NCBI GenBank assembly: GCA_021827225.1
Contig: JAKAXG010000327.1
Coordinates: forward strand, 1-5,721
Length of the DNA stretch: 5,721 bases
Reading direction: 5' to 3'
DNA from: Actinomycetes bacterium
GTDB lineage: Bacteria > Actinomycetota > Acidimicrobiia > Acidimicrobiales > Palsa-688
Shown here: piece after piece, positions 1-5,721 of the stretch
Layout of the letters: every line of letters begins with the position of its first letter
How positions within the stretch are numbered: position 1 is the stretch's first letter
Notes under the pieces: model-generated
Database searches by the model: none
Told to the model about the DNA's origin: nothing
The model's input: only the letters and a program-made list of their open reading frames with translations
Made by a program: the position numbers and the translations under genes

Positions 1-1
1 C

Positions 2-556
2 CCCAACGAGGGCATGGCCGCCATCCGCAAGATCGTGGCCGACCACGAGGAGCTCGGCACCAGGGCGGTGTCGGTGTTCCCGGCCGGCACCTTCCCGCAG
101 GTGCCCATCAACGACAAGAAGATGTATCCCATCTACGCCAAGTGCGTGGAGCTGGGGCTTTCCGTGTGGGTGAACGCCGGGATACCGGGTCCCCGGCTCA
201 AGGGGCTGTGCCAGCACGTCGAGCTGATCGACGAGGTCATGTTCGACTTCCCGGAGCTCACCTTCGTCACCATGCACGGCTGCGAGCCGTGGGAGGAGCT
301 GGCGGTGAAGCTCATGCTCAAATGGCCGGGCCTGCACTACTGCACGTCGGCGTTCGCCCCCCGGTACTACCCGAAGGCCGTCATCGACTTCGCCAACACC
401 CGCGGTGCGGACAAGGTTCTCTACGCCGGCTACTACCCGATGGGGCTGAGCCTCGAGCGGATCATGAAGGAGATGCCGGGGGTACCCCTGCGGGACCACG
501 TGTGGCCGAAGTTCCTCCACGACAACGCCGCCCGCATCCTGGGGCTGGCTTCGTGA
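2..556 (+). CDS. Amidohydrolase-2 family (TIM-barrel) protein, 5'-truncated by the window edge
   Basis: The reading frame is open to base 2 and ends at TGA 554-556, so this is the C-terminal portion (about 184 codons) of a longer protein. The ATG at base 14 is only the first internal Met and falls in mid-domain, so it is probably not the true start. The fragment follows the Amidohydro_2 (PF04909) pattern: a strand ending in VWVNAGIPGPR, then FPELTFVTMHGCEPW, then the ADKVLYAGYYPMG segment, and a C-terminal HDNAARILGL helix typical of the family. Members are usually metal-dependent hydrolases or decarboxylases. Counting from the ATG at 14, the family's HxG histidine is Asn54, the barrel histidine His88 is kept, and the usual Asp of the GSDxP motif is Tyr140. 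Loss of the Asp suggests altered metal binding or a non-hydrolytic role (inference). It overlaps the downstream acyl-CoA synthetase by four bases. The family call is firm; the substrate is unknown. Confidence 0.85.
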   Translation, partial: PNEGMAAIRKIVADHEELGTRAVSVFPAGTFPQVPINDKKMYPIYAKCVELGLSVWVNAGIPGPRLKGLCQHVELIDEVMFDFPELTFVTMHGCEPWEELAVKLMLKWPGLHYCTSAFAPRYYPKAVIDFANTRGADKVLYAGYYPMGLSLERIMKEMPGVPLRDHVWPKFLHDNAARILGLAS

Positions 557-2298
557 GCGCTTCCAGTCCCGACCGGGTCGGCACCGCCGGGGCCTTCCTG
601 TCGTGGTGCGAGGACGAGCGGCTGGACCCGGCACAGCGCGCCGGGCTGACCGGCCCGGGGGCGCCGTTCGAGATGGTGGAGGAGGACGTTCTCGGGGCCC
701 GCATGCGGGTGTTCGCCCGCCGGCCGGCCAACATGCGCCAGGTTCTCGAAGTGGCCGGGCAGCGCTTCGGGGACCAGCCGTTCCTGATCTTCCCGGACCG
801 CACGTTCACATTCCGGTCGCTTCTGGAACCGGTCTCCTCGGTGGCGGCCGCCCTCCAGGACCGCTTCGGGGTCGGCCCGGGGGACCGGGTGGCCATCGTC
901 AGTGCCAACTGCGCCGGCCACGCCCTGGTGGCGTGGGCGACGCTGTGCCTGGGCGCCACGGTGGTGGAGTTGAACGGCTGGTGGACCGGCTCCGAGATGC
1001 TCCACGGGATCGCCCTGACCCAACCGAAGGTGGTCCTCGGGGACCGGCGCCGCCTCGAGCGCATCCCGCCCGGCTCCCTCGACGTGCCGGTCGTCTGCTT
1101 CGAGGACGACCTGGACGACCTCGAGGCGTCCGGCCGGGGGCGCACGCTGCCCCCCGACAACATCGCCGAGGACGACCCCCTCTGCATCCTGTTCACCAGC
1201 GGCACCACCGGGCGCCCGAAAGGCGCGGTGCTGTCCCACCGGGCGCACATCCACATGATGATGCAGGCCGCCCTCCAGGGCATGGTGGGCGCCATCCTGG
1301 AACCGGCTTCTAGTCAGAACCGGACCCCGGCCGGCCCTGGATGCAGCATCGGGGTGTCACCCATGTTCCATATCAGCGGCTTCTCCGTCGCCCTCATCGG
1401 GGGGGCCCTGATCGGGTCGACGATCGCCTACCCACCCCCCGGCCGCTGGGACCCGGAGCTGCACCTGTCCATGACCGAGGCCAACCGGGCCACGACCTGG
1501 TCGCTGGTGCCTACCCAGCTGTGGAGGCTGCTCGAGCATCCCCGCTTCGATGAGTTCGACCTCAGCTCCCTGCGGCGGGTCGGTGGCGGCGGATCGACCT
1601 TCCAGCCGGAGCTGTGGCGACGGGTGCGGGAGCGGCTGCCCCACCTGGAGCGGATGGGGACCGGTTACGGCATGACCGAGACGTGCGGGGCCGGCACCCA
1701 CCAGGATGGCCGGGCGGCGCTCGACCATCCCGACGCGGTCGGCGCCGCGGTGCCCGGCTACGAGATCTCCGTGCGCGACGCCGACGGGCGCCTGCTCGGC
1801 GAGGGAGAGGTGGGCGAGATCTGGCTGCGGGGCCCGTGCAACCTGCTCTACTACTGGGACAACCCGGAGGCGACGGCCGCCGCCCTGGACTCCGAGCGGT
1901 GGTATCACACCCGGGAGATGGGCCACATCGGAGGCGGGCTCCTCTACCTGGACGGCCGGGGTTCGGACGTGATCATCCGGGGCGGCGAGAACATCTACCC
2001 CATCGAGATCGAGAACCGCCTGATGGAGCACCCGGCGATAGCGGAGGTGGCGGTCATCGGCGTGGCGGACCGGATCCTCGGCGAGGAGGTCGAAGCGGTC
2101 GTGGTGCTGCATCCCGGCCGCACCCTCGACCTGCAGGCCATGCAGAACTGGGTGGCCGAGGAGCTGGCCCGCTTCAAGGTCCCGGCCCGCATGCGGGTGA
2201 TGGACTCGCTCCCGCACAACGCCGCGGGCAAGGTCATGAAGCACCTGCTGCGCGCCCAGCAGCCGGTGTCGGGGTCCGGCTTCGAGGCGGAGGAGTAG
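553..2298 (+). CDS. AMP-forming acyl-CoA synthetase (FadD-like)
   Basis: This 581-residue protein of the adenylate-forming (ANL) superfamily should activate a carboxylic acid to its acyl-CoA via an acyl-AMP. Motifs run in order: the P-loop FTSGTTGRPKG at 214-224 with Lys223; PMFHISG in the middle; the adenine-binding TGYGMTE at 370-376; the hinge region with Arg469 and Asp472 followed by IIRGGENIYPIEIE at 474-487; and NAAGKVMK near the end with the catalytic Lys560. The length is normal for actinobacterial FadD proteins. The GTG start at 553 gives a four-base GTGA overlap with the preceding stop and a full-length N-terminus; the next in-frame ATG, at 673, would remove 40 residues. The usual TGD motif before the hinge, whose Asp contacts the ribose, reads TRE at 453-455, which is unusual. 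It does not look like FadD19 as I remember it. The neighbouring CYP125-like and EchA19-like genes suggest a steroid or isoprenoid acid substrate (inference). Confidence 0.93.
   Translation: MSASSPDRVGTAGAFLSWCEDERLDPAQRAGLTGPGAPFEMVEEDVLGARMRVFARRPANMRQVLEVAGQRFGDQPFLIFPDRTFTFRSLLEPVSSVAAALQDRFGVGPGDRVAIVSANCAGHALVAWATLCLGATVVELNGWWTGSEMLHGIALTQPKVVLGDRRRLERIPPGSLDVPVVCFEDDLDDLEASGRGRTLPPDNIAEDDPLCILFTSGTTGRPKGAVLSHRAHIHMMMQAALQGMVGAILEPASSQNRTPAGPGCSIGVSPMFHISGFSVALIGGALIGSTIAYPPPGRWDPELHLSMTEANRATTWSLVPTQLWRLLEHPRFDEFDLSSLRRVGGGGSTFQPELWRRVRERLPHLERMGTGYGMTETCGAGTHQDGRAALDHPDAVGAAVPGYEISVRDADGRLLGEGEVGEIWLRGPCNLLYYWDNPEATAAALDSERWYHTREMGHIGGGLLYLDGRGSDVIIRGGENIYPIEIENRLMEHPAIAEVAVIGVADRILGEEVEAVVVLHPGRTLDLQAMQNWVAEELARFKVPARMRVMDSLPHNAAGKVMKHLLRAQQPVSGSGFEAEE
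2288..2295 (+). promoter_or_regulatory. Ribosome binding site for the SnoaL-like gene
   Basis: CGGAGGAG lies inside the last codons of the acyl-CoA synthetase gene and ends 7 bases before the ATG at 2303. It supports that start and close translational linkage with the upstream gene, whose stop codon is at 2296-2298. Confidence 0.7.
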
Positions 2299-2302
2299 GC
2301 GG

Positions 2303-2749
2303 ATGGACCTGCGCCACCTCTCCGACCGGGCCGAGATCACCGACCTGGTCTGCCGCTACACCCGGGCCATCGACACCCGCAGCTGGGACGACCTCGACGC
2401 CATCTTCACGCCTGACGCCACCATCGACTACACCGCTATGGGCGGTGTCACGGGCGGGGTGGCGGACATCAAGAGGTACCTGGCGGAGACCATGCCCCTC
2501 TTCTCCTCCACCCAGCACATGCTGGGCCTGCCGGCCATCGAGCTGGACGGGGACGGGGCCCGGGCCGTCACCCCCTGCCACAACCCCATGGTGATGGGCA
2601 CGGGGGACTCCGCCCGGCTGATGGTCTGCTCGCTCTGGTACCACCACCGGTTCGTGCGGACACCCGACGGCTGGCGCGTCTCGTCCCTCACGGAGGAGAA
2701 GTGCCACATGTCGTTCATCGAGACCTCTCCGCTCTCGCCCCGCCAATGA
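2303..2749 (+). CDS. SnoaL/NTF2-like fold protein, possible dehydratase or isomerase
   Basis: This 148-residue protein has the form of the SnoaL-like/NTF2-like superfamily (SnoaL_4 type, PF13577): an N-terminal helix with EITDLVCRYTRAID, then WDDLDAIFTPDATIDY, and a C-terminal strand with the DGWRV turn. The family forms a cone-shaped barrel used by dehydratases (scytalone dehydratase, bile acid 7-alpha-dehydratase BaiE), the dehydrochlorinase LinA, ketosteroid isomerases and cyclases. Tyr19, Asp24 and His72 sit at positions and spacings that match, from memory, BaiE Tyr30/Asp35/His83 and LinA Asp25/His73. That supports an acid-base enzyme rather than a purely structural protein. The start is a plain ATG with a good ribosome binding site, 4 bases after the synthetase stop. 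No signal peptide or membrane segment is visible, so it is probably cytoplasmic. In this operon it may dehydrate or hydrate a steroid or acyl intermediate, but this is inference. Confidence 0.87.
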   Translation: MDLRHLSDRAEITDLVCRYTRAIDTRSWDDLDAIFTPDATIDYTAMGGVTGGVADIKRYLAETMPLFSSTQHMLGLPAIELDGDGARAVTPCHNPMVMGTGDSARLMVCSLWYHHRFVRTPDGWRVSSLTEEKCHMSFIETSPLSPRQ

Positions 2750-2831
2750 CTCCGAGCACTGACCCGCCGTACCGCCCGCTCCACCTGACCGCTGAAAGGA
2801 CAACGCCAATGACCGCTCTAGGAGGTGCCGG
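2750..2831 (+). other. Only real intergenic gap inside the gene cluster
   Basis: These 82 bases separate the SnoaL-like gene from the enoyl-CoA hydratase gene. They contain a possible 11-codon ORF with its own AAAGGA and a strong AGGAGGTG. I see no convincing -35/-10 pair, no stem followed by T residues, and no KstR-like inverted repeat (AAC...GTT). Whether a promoter lies here cannot be decided from the sequence. Confidence 0.6.
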
Positions 2832-2844
2832 TTGCCGCAGGTGA
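2809..2844 (+). CDS. Possible 11-codon leader ORF (MTALGGAGCRR)
   Basis: ATG at 2809 is preceded by AAAGGA (2795-2800) with 8 bases between, and the frame closes at TGA 2842-2844. It spans the ribosome binding site and the TTG start of the enoyl-CoA hydratase gene and overlaps that gene by 13 bases in another frame. Ribosomes finishing it would be placed next to the TTG start, so it could couple or modulate initiation. It may equally be chance, since an ORF this short carries no coding statistics and the peptide matches nothing I know. Confidence 0.22.
   Translation: MTALGGAGCRR
2820..2827 (+). promoter_or_regulatory. Strong ribosome binding site that decides a TTG start
   Basis: AGGAGGTG is a near-complete match to the anti-Shine-Dalgarno sequence and ends 4 bases before TTG 2832. 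The in-frame stop upstream is at 2793-2795 and no ATG or GTG lies between it and the TTG. The next in-frame candidate, GTG 2841, is too far downstream for good spacing. Confidence 0.8.
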
Positions 2845-3632
2845 TCGTCGAGCGTGAGGACCGGACCATGATCCTCACCCTCAACCGCCCCAAGCGCATG
2901 AACGCCTTCACCGGCACCATGCTGCTCACGCTCGTGGAGGCCTACGCCGAGGCGGCAGCCGATGACGACATCCGCTGCATCATCCTCACCGGCGCCGGTG
3001 GCAACTTCTCTTCCGGCGCCGACCTGAAGGCGATGGCCGGCCTGGCCGACGAGGACGACGCCCGCCCGGAGGCGGCCGAGGCCATGAAATCGGACCCCGA
3101 CCTGCCCTGGAGGGGCTTCCTGAAGGTCGACCGGCCTCTGGTTCCCATCATCGCCGCGGTCGAGGGGGTAGCCATCGCCGGCGGCACCGAGATCCTGCTC
3201 GGCACCGACATCCGGGTCGCGGCCGAGAGCGCCCGGTTCGGTGTCTCAGAGGTCCGCTGGTCGCTGTACCCGATGGCCGGGTCCGCGGTCCGCCTGCCCA
3301 GGCAGATCCCCTACACCGCGGCCGCCGAGATCCTCCTGACCGGTAAACACATCACCGCCGCCGAGGCCAAGGACCTCGGCCTGGTCGGGCACGTGGTGCC
3401 CGACGGCCAGGCCCTGGTGAAGGCCAAGGAGATCGCCGCCCAGATCTGCCTGAACGGCCCGCTCGCCGTCGAAGCGGTGCTGCAGACCCTGCGCACCACC
3501 GGCGGCATGACCGAGGCCGAGGCCTTCGCCGACGAGTGGCCGCGGGGCCAGGCGGTCTTCGCCAGCGAGGATTCCAAGGAGGGCCCGAAGGCCTTCGCCG
3601 AGAAGCGAGTACCGGAGTTCAAGCGTCGATGA
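2832..3632 (+). CDS. Enoyl-CoA hydratase/crotonase, EchA19-like
   Basis: This 266-residue crotonase-fold protein should hydrate a 2-enoyl-CoA to the 3-hydroxyacyl-CoA in beta-oxidation. The oxyanion-hole segment SSGADL is at 60-65. AIAGGTEILLGTDIRVA carries Glu120, and FGVSE carries Glu140. The 20-residue spacing equals that of the two catalytic glutamates (144 and 164) of rat mitochondrial enoyl-CoA hydratase, so a true hydratase is likely. WSLYPMAGSAVRL (143-155), GHVVPDGQAL (186-195) and KEGPKAFAEKR (249-259) closely resemble Mycobacterium tuberculosis EchA19, a hydratase of cholesterol side-chain catabolism, as I recall its sequence. The TTG start is chosen because of the strong ribosome binding site before it, and it gives an N-terminus aligning with EchA19 from about its tenth residue. 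It overlaps the P450 gene by four bases (ATGA). Hydratase is a firm call; the steroid-CoA substrate is inferred from resemblance and from the adjacent CYP125-like gene. Confidence 0.93.
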   Translation: MPQVIVEREDRTMILTLNRPKRMNAFTGTMLLTLVEAYAEAAADDDIRCIILTGAGGNFSSGADLKAMAGLADEDDARPEAAEAMKSDPDLPWRGFLKVDRPLVPIIAAVEGVAIAGGTEILLGTDIRVAAESARFGVSEVRWSLYPMAGSAVRLPRQIPYTAAAEILLTGKHITAAEAKDLGLVGHVVPDGQALVKAKEIAAQICLNGPLAVEAVLQTLRTTGGMTEAEAFADEWPRGQAVFASEDSKEGPKAFAEKRVPEFKRR

Positions 3633-4870
3633 GCAGTCCCGATTCCAGCCCGTCCGCCAGCATCCCCGAAGGATTCGACACCACCGACCCCGACCTGATC
3701 CAGCAGGGCGTCCCCATGCGGGAGCTGGATGAGCTGCGGTCCCGGTCGCCGGTGTGGTGGAACCACCAGGACGCCGGCTTCGGCTTCGATGACGGCGGTT
3801 TCTGGCTCGTGACCCGCCACGCCGACGTGCGGGAGGTGTCGCTCAACCCGGAGGTCTACTCGAGCTACGCCAACGGGGCCATCGTCCGCTTCATGGAAGG
3901 CATCGACCGCGGCGCCATCGAGATGCAGCGGGTGATGATGCTCAACCAGGACGCACCCGATCACACCAAGCTGCGGCGCATCGTGAACCGGGGTTTCACG
4001 CCCCGGGCCATCCGGATGATCCAGGAGGCGCTGGCCGGTCGGGCCGAGCGGATCGCCGCCGAGGCGGCCGCGGCGGGGGAGGGAGACTTCGTCACCCAGG
4101 TGGCGTGCGAGCTCCCCCTGCAGGCCATTGCCGAGCTTCTCGGCATCGCCCAGGAGGACCGGCGCAAGATCTTCGACTGGTCGAACCAGATGATCGCCTA
4201 CGACGATCCCGAGTACGAGATCGACCCGGCCGTGGCCTCGGCGGAGTTGATCAACTACGCCATGGCTCTGGGGCAGGCCCGGATGACCGAGCCCCAGGAC
4301 GACATCGTGACCAAGCTGGTCACCGCCGATCTGGAGGACCGGGGACTCACCACCGACGAGTTCGCGTTCTTCGTGCTGCTGCTGGCCGTGGCCGGAAACG
4401 AGACGACCCGCAATGCCATCACCCACGGGATGATGGGGTTCTTCCAGTTCCCCGAGCAGTGGGACAGATACCGGGCCGAGCGGCCCGAGACCGCTGCCGA
4501 CGAGATCGTGCGGTGGGCCACACCGGTCGTCATCTTCCAGCGGACCGCCCTCCACGACACCGAGCTGGGGGGCGTGGCCATCAAGGCCGGCCAGCGGGTC
4601 GGCATGAGCTACAGCGCCGCGAACTTCGATCCGGAGGTGTTCGACGACCCGTACCGGTTCGACATCGGACGGGACCCGAACCCCCACCTGGGATTCGGAG
4701 GCGGAGGACCCCACTACTGCCTGGGCGCCAACCTGGCCAAGCTGGAGATCAACCTGATGTTCGACGCCATCGCCGACCACATGCCGGGCATCCACCAGAA
4801 CGGCCCGGCACGCCGGCTCCGCTCCGGGTGGCTGAACGGCATCAAAGAGCTCCCGGTGAGGTACTCGTGA
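3629..4870 (+). CDS. cyp125: Cytochrome P450, CYP125 family (steroid C26/C27-monooxygenase type)
   Basis: This is a 413-residue soluble bacterial P450. The I-helix motif AGNETTRN is at 255-262 with the acid-alcohol pair Glu258-Thr259. The K-helix ExxR is Glu292 to Arg295. The haem-binding loop FGGGGPHYCLG is at 356-366 with the axial ligand Cys364. Beyond these general P450 marks, many segments match CYP125A1 of M. tuberculosis as I remember it: DGGFW, AAEAAAAGEGDFV, CELPLQAIAELLG, RPETAADEIVRWATPV and the C-terminal RLRSGWLNGIK. CYP125 enzymes oxidise the terminal methyl of the cholesterol/cholestenone side chain through alcohol and aldehyde to the acid, using ferredoxin-supplied electrons. 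No ferredoxin or reductase gene is visible here. ATG 3629 overlaps the hydratase stop by four bases, and a weak GGAG lies 11 bases upstream. The protein is about 20 residues shorter than CYP125A1, mostly at the N-terminus. A related non-sterol isoprenoid substrate cannot be excluded. Confidence 0.94.
   Translation: MSSPDSSPSASIPEGFDTTDPDLIQQGVPMRELDELRSRSPVWWNHQDAGFGFDDGGFWLVTRHADVREVSLNPEVYSSYANGAIVRFMEGIDRGAIEMQRVMMLNQDAPDHTKLRRIVNRGFTPRAIRMIQEALAGRAERIAAEAAAAGEGDFVTQVACELPLQAIAELLGIAQEDRRKIFDWSNQMIAYDDPEYEIDPAVASAELINYAMALGQARMTEPQDDIVTKLVTADLEDRGLTTDEFAFFVLLLAVAGNETTRNAITHGMMGFFQFPEQWDRYRAERPETAADEIVRWATPVVIFQRTALHDTELGGVAIKAGQRVGMSYSAANFDPEVFDDPYRFDIGRDPNPHLGFGGGGPHYCLGANLAKLEINLMFDAIADHMPGIHQNGPARRLRSGWLNGIKELPVRYS
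4855..4861 (+). promoter_or_regulatory. Ribosome binding site for the SDR gene
   Basis: GGTGAGG, inside the end of the P450 gene, lies 5 bases before GTG 4867. It supports the GTG start that gives the four-base overlap. Confidence 0.6.
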
Positions 4871-5619
4871 ACCGCTTCTCCGGCAAGTCCGTGATCGTGA
4901 CCGGGGCGGCGTCGGGCATAGGCCGGGCCACAGCCATCCGCCTCGCCGGCGAAGGCGGCCGGGTCGCCTGCGTGGACCTGGCCGCCGACCCGCTGGAGAA
5001 GGTGGTCGCCGAGATCGCCGAGTCCGGCGGCCAGGCCACGGCCGTGCGCTGCGACGTCTCCGACCCCGAGCAGGCCCGGGCTGCGGTGGGCTCCGCCGTC
5101 GACGCGTTCGGCCCCACCGACGTGCTGTGCAACGTCGCCGGGATAGGGCGGTACCACCTGAGCACGGAGATGACACCGGCCGAGTGGCAGCGGATCCTCG
5201 ACGTGAACCTCAACGGCACGTGGTTCGTGGCCCAGGCCGCGCTGCCGCACATGCTGGACCGGGGCGGGGTCATCATCAACACCGCCTCCACGTCCGGGCT
5301 GAGCCCCCAGCCGTACCAGGCCGCCTACTGCGCCTCCAAGGGCGGGGTGGTCATGCTCACCAAGGCGCTGGCCCTCGAGTACTGGGACCGCAAGCTGCGG
5401 GTGAACGCCATCGCTCCCGGCGGGGTGGACACCCCGATCATCCGGGACTTCGCCAATATGCCCGAGGGGGCCGACATGCAGCGGATCATGCGCTACGTGT
5501 CGCCGATGGGGTTCTGCAAGCCGGAGGACCTGGCTTCGCTGTACGCCTACGTCGGCTCCGACGAGGCGCACTACATGACCGGGTCGGTCGTGCTGATGGA
5601 CGGGGGCATGACGCTCTAG
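4867..5619 (+). CDS. Classical short-chain dehydrogenase/reductase (SDR), probably NAD-dependent
   Basis: This 250-residue Rossmann-fold oxidoreductase shows the full classical SDR set. The cofactor motif TGAASGIG is at 12-19. Asp37 at the end of the second strand favours NAD(H) over NADP(H). The NAG-type motif reads NVAG at 89-92, with Val for the usual second Asn. The catalytic tetrad is Asn114, Ser141, Tyr154 and Lys158. The C-terminus contains NAIAPGGVDTP and the closing MTGSVVLMDGG. The length is typical. The GTG start at 4867 overlaps the P450 stop by four bases (GTGA), has a good ribosome binding site, and places the first strand at the usual distance from the N-terminus. It could oxidise a 3-hydroxyacyl-CoA made by the hydratase or a hydroxyl on a steroid ring. 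SDR sequence alone does not settle which, and I recognise no specific orthologue. Confidence 0.93.
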   Translation: MNRFSGKSVIVTGAASGIGRATAIRLAGEGGRVACVDLAADPLEKVVAEIAESGGQATAVRCDVSDPEQARAAVGSAVDAFGPTDVLCNVAGIGRYHLSTEMTPAEWQRILDVNLNGTWFVAQAALPHMLDRGGVIINTASTSGLSPQPYQAAYCASKGGVVMLTKALALEYWDRKLRVNAIAPGGVDTPIIRDFANMPEGADMQRIMRYVSPMGFCKPEDLASLYAYVGSDEAHYMTGSVVLMDGGMTL

Positions 5620-5694
5620 CTGAAGGCCTCCACGCCTGGCTGGCCGGTGCGGCGCCTCGGAGGACCTCCGCAGCGGAGCACGCAGGAGCGACCG
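5620..5694 (+). other. 3' spacer after the SDR gene, no clear terminator
   Basis: CGGAGG (5658-5663) pairs with CCTCCG (5665-5670) around one base, and CTCCG (5666-5670) alternatively pairs with CGGAG (5674-5678) around a CAG loop. CCGGTGCG occurs twice as a direct repeat (5644-5651 and 5692-5699). No T-rich run follows the stems, so intrinsic termination is not supported. Confidence 0.3.
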
Positions 5695-5721
5695 GTGCGC
5701 TACGCCGGCGCCGCCAGATCG
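5695..5721 (+). CDS. Possible start of a further gene, cut by the window edge
   Basis: GTG at 5695 is preceded by AGGAG (5684-5688) with 6 bases between and stays open to the last base, giving only VRYAGAARS. The position, 75 bases after the SDR stop on the same strand, would suit a next operon member. Nine codons, including AGA, which is rare in such DNA, give no coding evidence, so this may be chance. Confidence 0.2.

Noticed and set aside
142..552. Upstream extension of the acyl-CoA synthetase frame to ATG 142
   Set aside because: The extension is Arg/Gly/Ala-rich, unlike any synthetase N-terminus, and lies wholly within the amidohydrolase gene. GTG 553 with the four-base overlap is far more plausible.
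1357..2340. A 327-codon open frame on the minus strand opposite the acyl-CoA synthetase gene
   Set aside because: No family motif, biased composition, and complete overlap with a gene showing all ANL motifs. It is a shadow frame.
1614..2594. A plus-strand open frame crossing the synthetase/SnoaL junction in another frame
   Set aside because: Low-complexity Gly/Arg/Ala/Pro-rich translation without motifs; it overlaps two solid genes in a different frame.
3311..5176. A 621-codon open frame on the minus strand opposite the hydratase, P450 and SDR genes
   Set aside because: It is very rich in Arg, Gly, Pro and His with no recognisable domain, and it lies opposite three well-supported genes. Long antisense frames are expected in DNA with strong G/C third positions.
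5649..5714. Inverted repeat GCGGCGCC (5649-5656) and GGCGCCGC (5707-5714) as a terminator or site
   Set aside because: Eight bases of G/C-only sequence separated by 50 bases, with no T tract. This is expected by chance in such G+C-rich DNA.
1..5721. tRNA or rRNA genes, CRISPR arrays, insertion sequences and phage genes
   Set aside because: Nearly all of the window is accounted for by six coding regions. I saw no repeat-spacer array, no transposase motifs, no terminal inverted repeats, and no room for RNA genes.

Overview
This window is high-G+C DNA (by eye about two thirds or more G+C) with six protein-coding genes on the + strand and almost no intergenic space. Codon third positions are strongly G/C, GTG and TTG starts are used, and the genes resemble actinobacterial families, especially a CYP125-type P450. 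An actinobacterium is therefore the likely source. I cannot name a genus from the sequence.

Layout: (1) 2-556, the 3' part of an amidohydrolase-2 family gene whose start lies upstream of the window; (2) 553-2298, an AMP-forming acyl-CoA synthetase; (3) 2303-2749, a small SnoaL/NTF2-like protein with a dehydratase-type active-site pattern; a gap of 82 bases, 2750-2831, holding a possible 11-codon leader ORF and a very strong ribosome binding site; (4) 2832-3632, an enoyl-CoA hydratase of EchA19 type; (5) 3629-4870, a cytochrome P450 of the CYP125 family; (6) 4867-5619, a classical short-chain dehydrogenase/reductase. The last 102 bases hold no clear terminator; a possible start of another gene sits at the extreme 3' edge. 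Junctions 1/2, 4/5 and 5/6 are four-base stop/start overlaps, and 2/3 are 4 bases apart, so the set looks like one operon or two closely spaced translational blocks.

Taken together the genes fit degradation of the side chain of a sterol or similar isoprenoid. CYP125 enzymes oxidise the terminal side-chain methyl of cholesterol/cholestenone to the alcohol and acid. An acyl-CoA synthetase would then activate the acid, an EchA19-like hydratase would hydrate the steroid enoyl-CoA, and an SDR could oxidise a hydroxyl on the side chain or ring. The SnoaL-like and amidohydrolase-like proteins are the unexplained members. The SnoaL-like protein has the Tyr/Asp/His spacing I recall for bile acid 7-alpha-dehydratase. 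The amidohydrolase-like protein appears to have lost metal-ligand residues. No acyl-CoA dehydrogenase, thiolase, aldolase or regulator is visible, so the window shows only part of any pathway. The substrate assignment is inference from family resemblance recalled from memory, not from a database search.
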